Source of the DNA: Bacteroidaceae bacterium
GTDB lineage: Bacteria > Bacteroidota > Bacteroidia > Bacteroidales > Bacteroidaceae
Length of the DNA: 64,000 bases
Reading direction: 5' to 3'
Assembly (NCBI GenBank): GCA_017466065.1
Contig: JAFTUV010000026.1
Location: 1-64,000 of the forward strand
A program made the translations under genes and the position numbers. The notes under the pieces were generated by a model, which saw only the letters and a list, made by a program, of their open reading frames with translations, was not told where the DNA came from and did not search any database. Below, one piece after another: positions 50,797-61,264 of the stretch (within the stretch, counting starts at the first letter, position 1; each line of letters starts with the position of its first letter).

Positions 50797-51531
50797 TTAA
50801 GCTGTGAGTGCTGCCAACAGGTTCGCCCAATCGTTGTTTATAGCCTCCACCGATGGGAATACCATATTTGCGCCGGCCTTGTATAGAACTTCGGGGTTGA
50901 GCGGGCCGGTGTTTGCGGCTATAGTGAAGAGCCCTGCTGCCACTCCGGCGGTTACTCCCAGCGGTGCATTCTCCACTACTATTGCTTCGTTGGGGGCGAA
51001 CCCTCCCTTTTCGAGTGCAAGCAGATAGGGGTCGGGGAAGGGCTTGCCGCGTTTTACGTTGAAGCTGGTTACAATGTGCCCTTCGTCGAATATCTCGGGG
51101 AAATTGCTCTGTATGCGGTCGAGCAGAGTGGGGGTGCCCGAGCCTGTAACTATCATAGGCGTGAGGCCGCACTCCTTTACCTTTCTTACAAGTTCCAATG
51201 CTCCCTGCATACGGGGCGTTTCGGGGTATGTGGCAAATATCTCACACTTTGCTTTGCAAAGAGCGTCTATCTGCTCGGGAGTGCTTGGCTTTCCGAACTG
51301 TGCGAGGCTCGCTGTATTTATAGTGTCGGCACCGGTGCGTCCTTCGTTCATATAGACATCCTCCTCGGTAAAGTGGAAGCCCGCCTCGGTCATCACCTGC
51401 GACCAAGCCTTTGCGTGGTAGGGCATTGAGTCGAACAGCACCCCGTCCATATCAAACAATACAGCACGCAACTGCAAGGCTTTGCGGCCTTGCAGTTGCA
51501 CATATTGCTCTATAATCTCTTTATAGTTCAT
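50797..51531 (-). CDS. HAD-superfamily phosphatase, beta-phosphoglucomutase-like
   Basis: 244 residues. HAD motif I DMDGVLFDSM near residue 27, motif II in IVTGSGTP, motif III lysine in NVKRGKPFPDPY and motif IV VVENAPLGVTAG. The helical cap inserted after motif I is of the subclass I type used by phosphoglycolate phosphatase and beta-phosphoglucomutase. Substrate unknown. The 25 residues before motif I are unusual. Starts one base after pgi ends, so it is probably co-transcribed and may act on sugar phosphates. Confidence 0.88.
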   Translation of the reverse strand: MNYKEIIEQYVQLQGRKALQLRAVLFDMDGVLFDSMPYHAKAWSQVMTEAGFHFTEEDVYMNEGRTGADTINTASLAQFGKPSTPEQIDALCKAKCEIFATYPETPRMQGALELVRKVKECGLTPMIVTGSGTPTLLDRIQSNFPEIFDEGHIVTSFNVKRGKPFPDPYLLALEKGGFAPNEAIVVENAPLGVTAGVAAGLFTIAANTGPLNPEVLYKAGANMVFPSVEAINNDWANLLAALTA

Positions 51532-51532
51532 A

Positions 51533-52876
51533 TTAGAGTCTTGCGCGTATAGCCTTGCTCTCCTCTTCGTAGCCGGGCTTGTCGAGCAGGGCAAACATAT
51601 TCTTTTTGTATGCCTCAACACCGGGCTGGTTGAAGGGGTTAACACCAAGAATGTAACCGCTTATGCCGCAACCAATCTCGAAGAAGTAGATTAGCTGGCC
51701 TATATAGTAGGCGTTCAACTGCGGAATGCTGATGCGTATGTTGGGCACGCCACCGTCGACGTGAGCAAGCTGTGTGCCAAGCTCGGCCATCTTGTTAACC
51801 TCGTCAACGTGTTTGCCGGCGAGGAAGTTAAGCCCGTCGAGGTTCTCTTCGTCGGCGGGAACAATGAGTGAGCTGTTGGGCTTTTCGATAGAGAGCACAG
51901 TTTCGAAGATTGTGCGCTCGCCCTCCTGTATCCACTGTCCCATTGAGTGAAGGTCGGTTGTAAAGTCTACCGATGCGGGGAAGATACCCTTGTTCTCTTT
52001 GCCCTCGCTCTCGCCGTAGAGCTGTTTCCACCACTCCGATGTAAAGTGCAGCTTGGGCTGGTAGTTTACGAGAATTTCAATCTTCTTGCCGGCAGCGTAG
52101 AGCGCGTTGCGAGTGGCTGCGTACATTGCTGCGATATTCTCCTCGAAGGGAACGGTGGCGGCACAAGCCTTCTCCATATCCTGTGCACCTTTTACAAGTG
52201 CCTCAATGTCGAAGCCTGCAACAGCGATGGGCAAAAGGCCCACGGGAGTGAGCACCGAGAAACGGCCTCCTACATTGTCGGGGATGATGAAACTCTTGTA
52301 ACCCTCTTTATCGGCGGTGATGCGTGCGGCACCCTTAACAGCGTCGGTAATTGCAACAATAACCTTGCTTGCAGTCTCCTTGCCACGCTGCTCCTCGCAC
52401 TGCTTTTTGAGCAAACGGAAGGCGAGAGCAGTCTCGGTTGTTGTTCCCGATTTTGAGATATTTATAACACCGAACTTCTTGTCGGCGAGGAAAGTGGTGA
52501 GCTCGCTCAAATAATCCTCGCTGATGTTGTGTCCGGCAAAAATCACACGAGGATTGCTGCCATCGTTCATCATTGCTGCAAAATTGTTGCTCAAAGCCTC
52601 AATCACCGCGCGTGCGCCAAGATAGCTGCCGCCAATGCCGGCTACAACTACAACCTCGCAGTTGGCACGCAAAGTATCGGCTGTTGCCTTAATCTCCTCG
52701 ATAAACTCCTTTGTTGTTTCCGAAGGTAGGTGCAACCAACCAAGAAAATCGTTACCGGGCAGTGTGCCATTCTCCAACGCCTCCTGTGCCTGTTTAACTT
52801 GGGGCGCAAGAGCCATAATCTCCTCTTTCGATACAAAGCCAGTTACTTTGTCTATGTTCAGTTTAATATTTTCCAT
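51533..52876 (-). CDS. pgi: glucose-6-phosphate isomerase
   Basis: 447 residues, the shorter bacterial/archaeal-type length. It interconverts glucose-6-phosphate and fructose-6-phosphate. Substrate motifs [11 protein letters not shown] and [14 protein letters not shown] and the glutamate-containing [16 protein letters not shown] are intact; a C-terminal lysine site is in the VEAYKKN region. Gaps: 18 bases from gpsA, 1 base to the HAD gene. Confidence 0.96.
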   Translation of the reverse strand: MENIKLNIDKVTGFVSKEEIMALAPQVKQAQEALENGTLPGNDFLGWLHLPSETTKEFIEEIKATADTLRANCEVVVVAGIGGSYLGARAVIEALSNNFAAMMNDGSNPRVIFAGHNISEDYLSELTTFLADKKFGVINISKSGTTTETALAFRLLKKQCEEQRGKETASKVIVAITDAVKGAARITADKEGYKSFIIPDNVGGRFSVLTPVGLLPIAVAGFDIEALVKGAQDMEKACAATVPFEENIAAMYAATRNALYAAGKKIEILVNYQPKLHFTSEWWKQLYGESEGKENKGIFPASVDFTTDLHSMGQWIQEGERTIFETVLSIEKPNSSLIVPADEENLDGLNFLAGKHVDEVNKMAELGTQLAHVDGGVPNIRISIPQLNAYYIGQLIYFFEIGCGISGYILGVNPFNQPGVEAYKKNMFALLDKPGYEEESKAIRARL

Positions 52877-52894
52877 TTTTTGTATAGTTATTTG

Positions 52895-53893
52895 TTATTT
52901 GAATGCGTCTGTTAAAAGTTTAATCTCGATTATGGGCGAAATACCCTCGTACAATATATTATAAACGGCGTCGATGATGGGAGTGTTCACCCTGTAATGC
53001 TCGTTAATCTCCTTGATGCACTTTGCACCGTAATAACCCTCGGCAATCATCTCCATTTCTATTTGCGCGCTCTTCACGGAGTAGCCCTTGCCAATCATTG
53101 TACCGAACACACGGTTACGGCTGAAATTGGAGTAGCCTGTTACTAAGAGGTCGCCCAGATAGACCGAGTCCATAATGGTGCGCTCGATGGGGTGAACCAC
53201 ATTTACAAAGCGGTTCATTTCAATAACTGCGTTCGACATAAGCACCGCTTGGAAGTTGTCGCCATATTTAAGACCGCTGCATATACCGGCGGCAATAGCG
53301 TATATGTTTTTGAGTACCGAGCCATACTCGATGCCTACAACATCGTCGCTCACCGATGTTTTTATGAAACTGTTGGCGAGTTTCTGTGCAAACTGCTTCG
53401 CGTGGTCTATGCTCGAACATCCCACGGTGAGGTAGGAGAGGCGTTCGAGTGCCACCTCCTCGGCGTGACAAGGGCCGGCAATGGCTGCGATATTTTCGTA
53501 TGGCACCTTGTAGGCCTTGTGGAAATACTCTGAAATAATGAGGTTCTCGTCGGGGACGATACCTTTGATGGCGTTTACAATGAACTTATCTTCGAGCGGG
53601 GTCTTCAATTTTTTCAGATGGTTCTTCAAATAGGGCGAAGGGGTTACAAACACCAAAATGTCCGACTCCTTGACAATCTTGTTTATGTCCGAAGAGAAGT
53701 TAATCCTGTCGGTGTCGAATTTCACCGATGAAAGGTAGGCTGGGTTGTGCCCGAGGCGTTTGAAGTCCTCGATGCGGTCGTCGCGTCTTATATACCAGTT
53801 GATGCATTCTACATTGCTCAACAATACTTTTGCGATTGCTGTTGCCCAGCTACCGCCTCCCATAATTGCTACGGTGGAATTGGTAAGGTCCAT
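52895..53893 (-). CDS. gpsA: glycerol-3-phosphate dehydrogenase [NAD(P)+]
   Basis: 332 residues. It makes sn-glycerol-3-phosphate from dihydroxyacetone phosphate for phospholipid synthesis. The N-terminal Rossmann motif is MGGGSWATAIAKVL; AIKGIVPDENLIISEY and AGPCHAEEVA are family segments, and the catalytic lysine lies in SVLKNIYAIAAG. The ATG at 53893 is used; a longer reading would need a TTG. Part of the minus-strand run lysS-gpsA-pgi. Confidence 0.95.
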   Translation of the reverse strand: MDLTNSTVAIMGGGSWATAIAKVLLSNVECINWYIRRDDRIEDFKRLGHNPAYLSSVKFDTDRINFSSDINKIVKESDILVFVTPSPYLKNHLKKLKTPLEDKFIVNAIKGIVPDENLIISEYFHKAYKVPYENIAAIAGPCHAEEVALERLSYLTVGCSSIDHAKQFAQKLANSFIKTSVSDDVVGIEYGSVLKNIYAIAAGICSGLKYGDNFQAVLMSNAVIEMNRFVNVVHPIERTIMDSVYLGDLLVTGYSNFSRNRVFGTMIGKGYSVKSAQIEMEMIAEGYYGAKCIKEINEHYRVNTPIIDAVYNILYEGISPIIEIKLLTDAFK

Positions 53894-53944
53894 AATAAAC
53901 AACTTCTAAATTCTTATAAATATATTAAAGCTGAATAATTGCTG

Positions 53945-55672
53945 CTAAGCGAGTTTGCTAATCCATTCTGCAACATCGTTCACAGAGGGAGTAGTGTAGT
54001 TTAACTTGAACTTCTTATTTATTCCGCCAATCTCCTGCTGGATTTTCTGGGGATTGCCGTCTTTAAGGTCGTTCACAAGGTTGTAGCCGGCTTTGTGCAG
54101 CACGGGCACCCACTCTTCGGGCACGCCGATGGCTGCAAATGCTGCCACGCCATCTTTGGGCACCTTCTTCTCGGGGCGCATCTGCGGGAAGAAGAGCACC
54201 TCCTGAATTGTAGTCTGCCCGGTCATAAGCATAGCCAAGCGGTCCATTCCTATACCCATTCCCGATGTTGGGGGCATTCCATATTCGAGCGCACGCACAA
54301 AGTCCTTGTCGATGAACATTGCCTCGTCGTCGCCCTTCTCGCTCAGGCGCAACTGCTCTTGGAAACGCTCTGCTTGGTCGATGGGGTCGTTAAGCTCGCT
54401 GTATGCGTTACACAGCTCCTTGCCGTTTACCATAAGCTCGAAACGCTCGGTGAGGTCGGGGTTACTGCGGTGACGCTTGCACAGAGGCGACATTTCTATG
54501 GGGTAGTCGGTGATGAAGGTGGGCTGTATGTAGTTGCCCTCGCAGAACTCGCCGAATATCTCGTCGATGAGCTTGCCCTTGCCCATAGTTTCGTCGACCT
54601 CCATTTTAAGCTCCTTGCATATTGCAAAAATCTCCTCCTCGCTCTTGCCGTTGAGGTCGTAACCGGTGAACTCCTTGATGGAGTCGAGCATAGTAACGCG
54701 ACGGAAGGGAGCCTTGAAGCTGATTACATTATCGCCCACCTGCACCTCGGTTGTGCCGTTCACGTCGAGAGCAATCTTTTCGAGCATATTCTCGGTGAAG
54801 GTCATCATCCAGTTATAGTCCTTGTAGGCAACATAAATTTCCATACAGGTAAATTCGGGGTTGTGTGTGCGGTCCATACCCTCGTTACGGAAGTTCTTTG
54901 AGAACTCATATACACCCTCGAACCCACCCACGATGAGTCGTTTGAGGTAGAGCTCATTGGCAATGCGCAGATACAAGGGAATGTCGAGCGCATTGTGGTG
55001 AGTGATGAAGGGGCGTGCGGCAGCACCGCCGGGTATTGATTGCAACACCGGTGTTTCAACCTCCATATAGCCTTTTGTGTTGAAATATTCGCGCATCGAG
55101 CTGTAAATCTTGTTACGCTTGATGAATATCTCCTTTACTCCGTCGTTAACCACAAGGTCAACATAACGCTGGCGGTAGCGCAGTTCGGGGTCCTCGAATT
55201 TGTCGTATGCAACGCCATCCTTATACTTCACGATGGGAAGGGGGCGTATGCTCTTCGAGAGTATTGTAAGTTCCTTTGCGTGCACGGTAATTTCGCCTGT
55301 CTGTGTGCGGAATACAAATCCCTTCACACCCACAAAGTCACCAATGTCGAGCAAACGTTTGAAGAGGGTGTTGTAACCATCCTTATTCTCGCCGGGGCAG
55401 ATGTCGTCGCGGGTGATGTACACCTGTATGCGGCCTTTCGAGTCCTGCAACTCCATAAACGATGCTTTTCCCATTACGCGTCGGCTCATCATACGGCCGG
55501 CGATGCACACTTCGCGAGGCTCATCTTCGTCTTTGAACTCCTGCAAAATGTCCACCGAGAAGGCGTTTGTGGGGTATTCGGCTGCGGGGTAGGGTTCTAT
55601 GCCCATATTACGCAGCTCGGCAAGTGCTTCGCGGCGTACAATCTCCTGTTCGCTTAATTCTAAAATATTCAT
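53945..55672 (-). CDS. lysS: lysyl-tRNA synthetase, class II
   Basis: 575 residues. An N-terminal OB-fold anticodon-binding domain (about 60-150), then the class II core with motif 2 [15 protein letters not shown] and motif 3 [14 protein letters not shown] near 480. About 70 extra residues follow motif 3 (helix-hairpin-helix-like [22 protein letters not shown] ... KIQQEIGGI is split here: key part is [11 protein letters not shown]), a C-terminal extension that I recall in other Bacteroidetes LysS. Gap of 51 bases to gpsA. Confidence 0.95.
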   Translation of the reverse strand: MNILELSEQEIVRREALAELRNMGIEPYPAAEYPTNAFSVDILQEFKDEDEPREVCIAGRMMSRRVMGKASFMELQDSKGRIQVYITRDDICPGENKDGYNTLFKRLLDIGDFVGVKGFVFRTQTGEITVHAKELTILSKSIRPLPIVKYKDGVAYDKFEDPELRYRQRYVDLVVNDGVKEIFIKRNKIYSSMREYFNTKGYMEVETPVLQSIPGGAAARPFITHHNALDIPLYLRIANELYLKRLIVGGFEGVYEFSKNFRNEGMDRTHNPEFTCMEIYVAYKDYNWMMTFTENMLEKIALDVNGTTEVQVGDNVISFKAPFRRVTMLDSIKEFTGYDLNGKSEEEIFAICKELKMEVDETMGKGKLIDEIFGEFCEGNYIQPTFITDYPIEMSPLCKRHRSNPDLTERFELMVNGKELCNAYSELNDPIDQAERFQEQLRLSEKGDDEAMFIDKDFVRALEYGMPPTSGMGIGMDRLAMLMTGQTTIQEVLFFPQMRPEKKVPKDGVAAFAAIGVPEEWVPVLHKAGYNLVNDLKDGNPQKIQQEIGGINKKFKLNYTTPSVNDVAEWISKLA

Positions 55673-55711
55673 TGTTTGTAGTGTTTTGTCAATCGTTATA
55701 TATAAAATGTA

Positions 55712-56593
55712 TTATTCAAATTCGTAGCTGTTCGAGCCTATCATCACACCGTCGGCAAAGAGGAAAAGACGGTAGGTGCCGGGTTGCAGGAATTCTTCCA
55801 CATCCCAGTACATTGCAACCTCCTGTTCCTCGCCTGTGTACTCTATATGTTTCCTTATAGAATAACCAATTTCGCGGTTCTCGTATGCAAAAGTGTTGGT
55901 TGTGCTTTTTGTGAGCACCTCTTGCGAGGGTTGCACTATGCGTGCATATATGGTCTTGTTACCGGTCTCGGCGGTGATGTTCTTGCTGATAGTGAAACTA
56001 ATCTCTATCTGCTTGGCACGTTTGAGCTTGCTCACCTCCTTGCCGCTTCTCTTTAACAGCCTCATTTTTATGCCGATGGCATCGAGCTGCGATGCGAGTG
56101 TCACAATCTGTGTGAGTTCTTCTTTCGCGGTAGATAGTGCGTCGATGGTCTTTGAGGCCTCGCGATACTTCTCGTTCACACGCTTGTTCTCTTTTTTAAG
56201 ACCTTCGTTTACAATGTTGAGCGAGTCTATCTGAATTATGTAGCTGCGCAACACGGCACGCACGGTTTTCAGCTCCTTTTTAAGGCGTGTAATTTCGGCG
56301 GCATTGTCGGCCTTCGTCTGTTTGAGCTCTTCGAGCAGTTGCTGGGTGCGCAATTTCTCCTGTTCGAGCTTGTATTGCAGCGAGTCGTTGGTGATGCGCA
56401 CTTTAAGCTCGTCGTATTGCAGGGCGAAGCTCGAATATTCACTTTCGAGTTCTTCCTTCTCGATGGCAAACAGTTCTTTCATTTCGCTGTTCTGCTGCTT
56501 GCTCTGTGCAAGCATTATTCCCAGCGTTATTGCTGTTGCGAGCAGAAGAGAGGCTGCTATTATCAGAACAATTTTCAGTTTTTTGTTCTCCAT
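55712..56593 (-). CDS. membrane-anchored coiled-coil protein, unknown function
   Basis: 293 residues (an ATG three codons upstream is also possible). One N-terminal transmembrane helix (about 5-28), a long coiled coil (about 32-170, heptads rich in Glu, Leu and Lys), then a C-terminal beta-rich domain of about 110 residues (QIEISFTISKN, EVAMYWDVEEFLQPGTYRLFLF). Probably periplasmic. It sits between valS (9-base gap) and lysS (39-base gap), two housekeeping genes with which it has no evident link. Not recognised beyond Bacteroidetes hypothetical proteins. Confidence 0.72.
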   Translation of the reverse strand: MENKKLKIVLIIAASLLLATAITLGIMLAQSKQQNSEMKELFAIEKEELESEYSSFALQYDELKVRITNDSLQYKLEQEKLRTQQLLEELKQTKADNAAEITRLKKELKTVRAVLRSYIIQIDSLNIVNEGLKKENKRVNEKYREASKTIDALSTAKEELTQIVTLASQLDAIGIKMRLLKRSGKEVSKLKRAKQIEISFTISKNITAETGNKTIYARIVQPSQEVLTKSTTNTFAYENREIGYSIRKHIEYTGEEQEVAMYWDVEEFLQPGTYRLFLFADGVMIGSNSYEFE

Positions 56594-56602
56594 AGGTCGC
56601 AT

Positions 56603-59353
56603 TTATTTTGATAGTTTCTGTATGCTCTCTTTAAGCATTGCTATTTTCTCTGTTGCATCTGCCTGTTTCTTGCGCTCGATGGCTATAATCTTTTCGGGTG
56701 CCTTGTTCACAAAGTTAGGATTATTCAGCTTTGCTTCCACGCTTTTGAGGAATTTTTCGTGGTAGGCAAGCTCTTCCTGCATCTTCGCAATCTCGGCATC
56801 CTTGTCTATGAGCGAGCCCATAGGCACTGCAAACTCGGTGGTGCCCACGCGGAACGATACAGCCGTGTCGTCGGGCGATGAAACGCTCTCTATCGCTGTG
56901 AGGTTGGCCATCTTGGTGAGCACGCTTTCGAGCCCGGCCACGGGTGAATCGCCCATAATCTGCAATGCGAGGGGCTCACGGGGCGAGAGGTTCTTCTGCT
57001 GGCGTATTGCGCGTATGTTTCCCACAATCTCTTTGAGTGCGGCTATTTGCCCGAGGTATTTCTCGTCGATGGTGCGGTTAAGCTCTTTCACACTCTGCAC
57101 CATAATGCTCTCGCCATCCTTGCGGTCGTATATCGATTGCCACAATTCCTCGGTGATGAAGGGCATAAAGGGGTGCAACAGGCGCAACAGGCTGTCGAAG
57201 AATTTGAGTGTCGCTTCGTATGTGGCGGCATCTATCGGCGAGCCGTATGCGGGCTTAATCATTTCGAGGTACCACGCCGAGAATTCGTCCCAGAAGAGGG
57301 TATATACATTCATCAACGCCTCGTTTATGCGGTATTTGCCGAATTGGTCGTCGAGCAATGCTGCCGACTTTGCGAGTATCTCCTCGAAGTAACGTATGGC
57401 GAGCTTCGAGCTTTCGGGCTGCTCGGCCTCGTTGCTCACGTTCCAGCCTTTTACAAGGCGGAAGGCGTTCCATATTTTGTTGCAGAAGTTGCGTCCCTGC
57501 TCGCAGAGGCTCTCGTCGAAGAGGATGTCGTTGCCGGCAGGTGCCGAGAGCATAATTCCCATACGCACGCCATCGGCACCATATTTCTCTATGAGGTCGA
57601 GGGGGTTGGGCGAGTTTCCAAGCTGCTTGCTCATCTTGCGGCCCAGCTTGTCGCGCACGATACCTGTGAAGTATACGTTGCGGAAGGGCATTTCTCCCTG
57701 ATATTCATAACCGGCCATAATCATACGGGCTACCCAGAAGAAGATAATGTCGGGGCCTGTCACAAGGTCGTTTGTGGGGTAGTAGTAGCTAATCTCTTTG
57801 TTGCCCGGGTCGAGTATGCCGTTGAACAAGGATATTGGCCACAACCAAGAACTGAACCAAGTGTCGAGTGCATCCTCGTCGTGCTGCAACTCCCCGGCTG
57901 TGATATTTTCGTATCCGGGGATAGCCTGTGCGAGTTTCAGGGCCTCGTCGCGGCTCTCGGCTACAACAAATTTTTCGGCCTCTCCCTCGGCTGTGGGCAG
58001 GAAGTAGGCAGGTATGCGGTGTCCCCACCACAACTGACGGCTGATGCACCAATCCTGTATGTTGGAGAGCCAGTTGTTGTATGTTGTCTTGTATTTCGTG
58101 GGGTAGAATTTAAGTTCGTCGTTCATCACGGGCGGGAGGGCAATGTCGGCAAAGTGCTGCATACGCAGGAACCACTGCATACACAAACGGGGCTCAACCG
58201 CTGTGTCGGTGTTACGCTCCGAGTAGCCTACCTTGTTGTCGTAGTCCTCGACCTTTTCGAGCAGCCCGGCCTTTTCAAGGTCTATTGCAATCTGCTCTCG
58301 CACCTCCATACGGTCCATTCCCACATAGAGCCCGGCCGCCTCGCTTATGGTGGCATCGGCGTTGAAGATGTCTATTGTTTCGAGGTTGTGAGTCTTGCCC
58401 AGCATATAGTCGTTTGTGTCGTGTGCGGGGGTAACCTTCAAGCAACCGGTACCGAACTCAATCTCCACATAGCGGTCCTCGATTACGGGGATTACGCGGT
58501 TCACAAGGGGCACAATCACCTGCTTGCCTTTGAGCCACGAGTTCTTGGGGTCCTTGGGGTTTATGCACATTGCTGTGTCGCCCATAATTGTTTCGGGGCG
58601 TGTTGTTGCTACCACTGCGTAGCGGCGGCCTTGTGCGTCGCGGTGCAGAATCTGGTGCTTAACGGTGGGGTCGAAGGCATCGGTGGTTGCCAATGTCACG
58701 GCTGTGCTCTCCTCGCCGTCGGTGCTGCCGGCAGCTTCATCCACATAGTATTTCAGATAGTAGAGCTTGCTCTTCTCCTCTTTGTAGATAACCTCCTCGT
58801 TGCTCAATGCTGTCTGTGCCTTGGGGTCCCAGTTTACCATACGCAGACCACGGTATATGAGGCCTTTGTTATAGAGGTCGCAGAATACTTTTATTACGCT
58901 CTTGCTGCGCACCTCGTCCATTGTGAACGATGTGCGGTCCCAATCGCACGATGCTCCCAGTTTGCGCAACTGCTTCAATATTATTCCGCCGTGCTCCTCT
59001 TTCCACTCCCAAGCGTGTTTCAAGAACTCCTCGCGGGTGAGGTCGCTCTTCTTTATGCCTTGTTCGGCGAGTTTCTTCACCACTTTTGCCTCGGTGGCGA
59101 TCGATGCGTGGTCGGTGCCGGGTACCCAGCAGGCGTTCTTGCCCATCATTCTTGCACGGCGCACAAGAATATCCTGAATGGTGTTGTTGAGCATATGACC
59201 CATATGCAATACTCCCGTTACGTTGGGTGGGGGAATTACAATAGTGTAGGGTTCTCTCTCGTCGGGTTCCGAGTGGAAAAGATTGTTCTTCATCCAGTAC
59301 TCGTACCACTTTTCTTCAACTTCGGCAGGGATATAAGTAGTTGCTAAACTCAT
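56603..59353 (-). CDS. valS: valyl-tRNA synthetase
   Basis: 916 residues. Class I synthetase: HIGH-type motif [15 protein letters not shown] near residue 45, the editing CP1 domain (about 200-400), KMSKQ near 580, an anticodon-binding helical domain and a C-terminal coiled coil (about 850-916). It charges tRNA-Val and edits Thr. A long antisense open frame on the plus strand (57047-59347) is a shadow. Divergent from mazG across 107 bases. Confidence 0.97.
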   Translation of the reverse strand: MSLATTYIPAEVEEKWYEYWMKNNLFHSEPDEREPYTIVIPPPNVTGVLHMGHMLNNTIQDILVRRARMMGKNACWVPGTDHASIATEAKVVKKLAEQGIKKSDLTREEFLKHAWEWKEEHGGIILKQLRKLGASCDWDRTSFTMDEVRSKSVIKVFCDLYNKGLIYRGLRMVNWDPKAQTALSNEEVIYKEEKSKLYYLKYYVDEAAGSTDGEESTAVTLATTDAFDPTVKHQILHRDAQGRRYAVVATTRPETIMGDTAMCINPKDPKNSWLKGKQVIVPLVNRVIPVIEDRYVEIEFGTGCLKVTPAHDTNDYMLGKTHNLETIDIFNADATISEAAGLYVGMDRMEVREQIAIDLEKAGLLEKVEDYDNKVGYSERNTDTAVEPRLCMQWFLRMQHFADIALPPVMNDELKFYPTKYKTTYNNWLSNIQDWCISRQLWWGHRIPAYFLPTAEGEAEKFVVAESRDEALKLAQAIPGYENITAGELQHDEDALDTWFSSWLWPISLFNGILDPGNKEISYYYPTNDLVTGPDIIFFWVARMIMAGYEYQGEMPFRNVYFTGIVRDKLGRKMSKQLGNSPNPLDLIEKYGADGVRMGIMLSAPAGNDILFDESLCEQGRNFCNKIWNAFRLVKGWNVSNEAEQPESSKLAIRYFEEILAKSAALLDDQFGKYRINEALMNVYTLFWDEFSAWYLEMIKPAYGSPIDAATYEATLKFFDSLLRLLHPFMPFITEELWQSIYDRKDGESIMVQSVKELNRTIDEKYLGQIAALKEIVGNIRAIRQQKNLSPREPLALQIMGDSPVAGLESVLTKMANLTAIESVSSPDDTAVSFRVGTTEFAVPMGSLIDKDAEIAKMQEELAYHEKFLKSVEAKLNNPNFVNKAPEKIIAIERKKQADATEKIAMLKESIQKLSK

Positions 59354-59403
59354 TATTTTTGTGATTTTATAATTATTCCAATATGTAAAATTAAACTGAA
59401 CTG

Positions 59404-59439
59404 CAAAGTTAACTCTTATTATTAAATTTATTACCTTTG
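59404..59439. promoter_or_regulatory. divergent -7 elements for valS and mazG
   Basis: TAACTTTG on the minus strand (59411-59404) toward valS and TACCTTTG on the plus strand (59432-59439) toward mazG. -33 elements are weak. Confidence 0.4.
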
Positions 59440-59460
59440 TGCCGAAAAAAAAACAAAAAT

Positions 59461-60246
59461 ATGCATAGTAGGAGTGAAATTTTGGCCTCTTTCGGCCGTT
59501 TTTTGGATGTTCTCGATGAGTTGCGCGAAAAATGTCCGTGGGACAGAAAACAGACTAACGGCAGTTTGCGCCCCAATACCATAGAGGAGGTTTACGAACT
59601 GTCCGATGCTCTTGTGGCCGACGACACGCAGAATATATGCAAGGAGTTGGGCGATGTGCTGCTGCACGTTGCTTTCTATTCGAAGATTGCACAGGAACAG
59701 CAGCAATTTGATATGAAGGATGTGTGCGACCGCCTGTGCGAGAAACTTATTTATCGCCATCCTCACGTTTTTGGCGAGGCAAAGGCCGAAACTGCCGGTG
59801 AGGTGTGCAAGAATTGGGAACAACTTAAAATGAGTGAGAAGGGTGGCAATAAGACTGTGTTGAGCGGTGTCCCGGCCTCAATGCCTTCGCTCATTAAGGC
59901 GTTCCGTATGCAGGAGAAGGCTGCCAATGTGGGCTTCGATTGGGATAAGAAGGAGGATGTGTGGGAGAAGGTGCGCGAGGAACTCGCCGAGTTGCAAACA
60001 GAAATGGAGCGTGGCGACAAGGCTGCTGCCGAGAAGGAGTTTGGCGATTTTATTTTCAGCATAGTGAATGCCGGTCGTCTTTATGGAATGAACCCCGACA
60101 CGGCATTGGAGCACACCAACTGCAAGTTCCGCCGCCGTTTCAATTATGTGGAGGAGGCTGCAAAGGCTTCGGGTCGTTCTTTGCGCGATTTGTCGCTTGC
60201 CGAAATGGATGCTTTGTGGAACGAGGCGAAGGCGCAGGGGCTGTGA
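59461..60246 (+). CDS. mazG: nucleoside triphosphate pyrophosphohydrolase MazG
   Basis: 261 residues with two MazG helical domains; the first has KCPWDRKQT and the [20 protein letters not shown] metal-binding pair, the second [10 protein letters not shown] and [12 protein letters not shown]. It hydrolyses NTPs to NMP and pyrophosphate and keeps non-canonical or excess nucleotides low. The ATG at 59461 starts just after a TACCTTTG box, giving a short leader. Confidence 0.94.
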   Translation: MHSRSEILASFGRFLDVLDELREKCPWDRKQTNGSLRPNTIEEVYELSDALVADDTQNICKELGDVLLHVAFYSKIAQEQQQFDMKDVCDRLCEKLIYRHPHVFGEAKAETAGEVCKNWEQLKMSEKGGNKTVLSGVPASMPSLIKAFRMQEKAANVGFDWDKKEDVWEKVREELAELQTEMERGDKAAAEKEFGDFIFSIVNAGRLYGMNPDTALEHTNCKFRRRFNYVEEAAKASGRSLRDLSLAEMDALWNEAKAQGL

Positions 60247-60280
60247 CTCTTTCCTCCTTTTAATCTCCCCCATAAATTAC

Positions 60281-60310
60281 GATGAGGGCTACCGTCACGG
60301 CGCCCTCATC
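60281..60310. terminator. stem-loop after mazG
   Basis: Arms gatgagggc (60281-60289) and gccctcatc (60302-60310) with a 12-base loop, followed by A-rich sequence; no strong T-run. Terminator role is plausible for the convergent mazG and Spy-like genes. Confidence 0.5.
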
Positions 60311-60372
60311 AACCTTAAAAATCTATGAAAAACTTTTATTGGGTGTTTCAAGCCCAATGGGTGAATAGTTGT

Positions 60373-60870
60373 TTAGTCCTTGTTCTGTCCCTCTCTTTTG
60401 CGGAACTCTTTTCCGTTGCCTTTTCCCTCGCGTGCCATTGTTTTTATAATGTGCCCTTGGAAGGCGTGCTCGGCGCGTTGAATGTCGAGTAGTTTCTTTG
60501 GCGACACACAGTTAAGGTATTTGGTAATATACTCCTTTTCGAGCTCCACGGTTCTTATCTTTGCATCGGCGGTGTGCAGGAGCAGTGCTTTGCACTCTTC
60601 GTCGGTGAGCTTCTGCCCGCGTTCCTTTATCACTTTGCCGCGTGCTTCGCGTTCTATGCGGAACTTCTCTTTTTGCAGTTCGAAGAAGATGGGGAAGAAG
60701 GCGCCGGCCTCCTCTTGTGTGAGCTGTGCTTTCTCGGTTATGAACTCACGCTGTTTCTGCTGGAACTGTTCGGGTGAGAAGCGTTTGCGGCCTTCGGGTC
60801 TTTTCTCCTGTGCCATTGTGGCTGTGAGGGTGGCCGATATTAGTATGAGTAACAGAAATAGTTTCTTCAT
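60373..60870 (-). CDS. periplasmic helical protein, Spy/CpxP-like in form
   Basis: 165 residues with a signal peptide ending in MAQ. The mature part is long, charged and helical (FSPEQFQQKQREFITEK, ELQKEKFRIEREAR), as in the LTxxQ/Spy-CpxP proteins that act as periplasmic chaperones or damp stress signalling. No LTxxQ motif pair is exact (QLTQEEAG is near). It is the third gene behind a sigma factor and a one-helix membrane protein, which supports an envelope-stress role. Confidence 0.7.
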   Translation of the reverse strand: MKKLFLLLILISATLTATMAQEKRPEGRKRFSPEQFQQKQREFITEKAQLTQEEAGAFFPIFFELQKEKFRIEREARGKVIKERGQKLTDEECKALLLHTADAKIRTVELEKEYITKYLNCVSPKKLLDIQRAEHAFQGHIIKTMAREGKGNGKEFRKREGQNKD

Positions 60871-60882
60871 AATGCTCTATTT

Positions 60883-61221
60883 TTAGTAATTTTCGGTTAC
60901 GTAGCAGTAGAATGTGTAGTCGTCGATGGGGTAGTTGTTGAGCACCTCGTCGATATATTCGTTGCTGTAATATTCATCGGCAGTGGCCGGCTCGCCGTTG
61001 CTTTTTAGGAACATATAGCTGCCCAATGAGAAGATTACTGCTATTGTGGCGGCGTATCCTATGTGTCGCAGATATTTTGCAAAGCCTATTGTGCGTGCCT
61101 TCTTTTGTGGCGTTGCGACAGTGCTGTGGGGCAACATTTTCATTATGTTGCCTTCGAGGTTGTCGAAGTAGCCTTCGGGCACCGTGAAGGGTTGCTTGTT
61201 CTTGTGGTTCTCCAATTTCAT
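60883..61221 (-). CDS. single-helix membrane protein, possible anti-sigma factor
   Basis: 112 residues. A cytoplasmic N terminus (FTVPEGYFDNLEGNIMK) of the type found in Bacteroidetes anti-sigma-like proteins, one transmembrane helix (about 55-73) and a short acidic periplasmic tail rich in Tyr. Encoded 43 bases behind an ECF sigma factor and 12 bases before the Spy-like gene, so regulating that sigma factor is the likely job. No zinc-binding anti-sigma motif is seen. Confidence 0.68.
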   Translation of the reverse strand: MKLENHKNKQPFTVPEGYFDNLEGNIMKMLPHSTVATPQKKARTIGFAKYLRHIGYAATIAVIFSLGSYMFLKSNGEPATADEYYSNEYIDEVLNNYPIDDYTFYCYVTENY

Positions 61222-61264
61222 ATTTCTGCTTCTTGTCTATTTGATTTATTGTGTGCCGAAAGGT

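Noticed and set aside
57047..59347. 766-codon open frame on the plus strand opposite valS
   Set aside because: It is antisense to a complete valS with all class I motifs, and its composition (very rich in Val, Cys, His and Leu) is that of a shadow frame.
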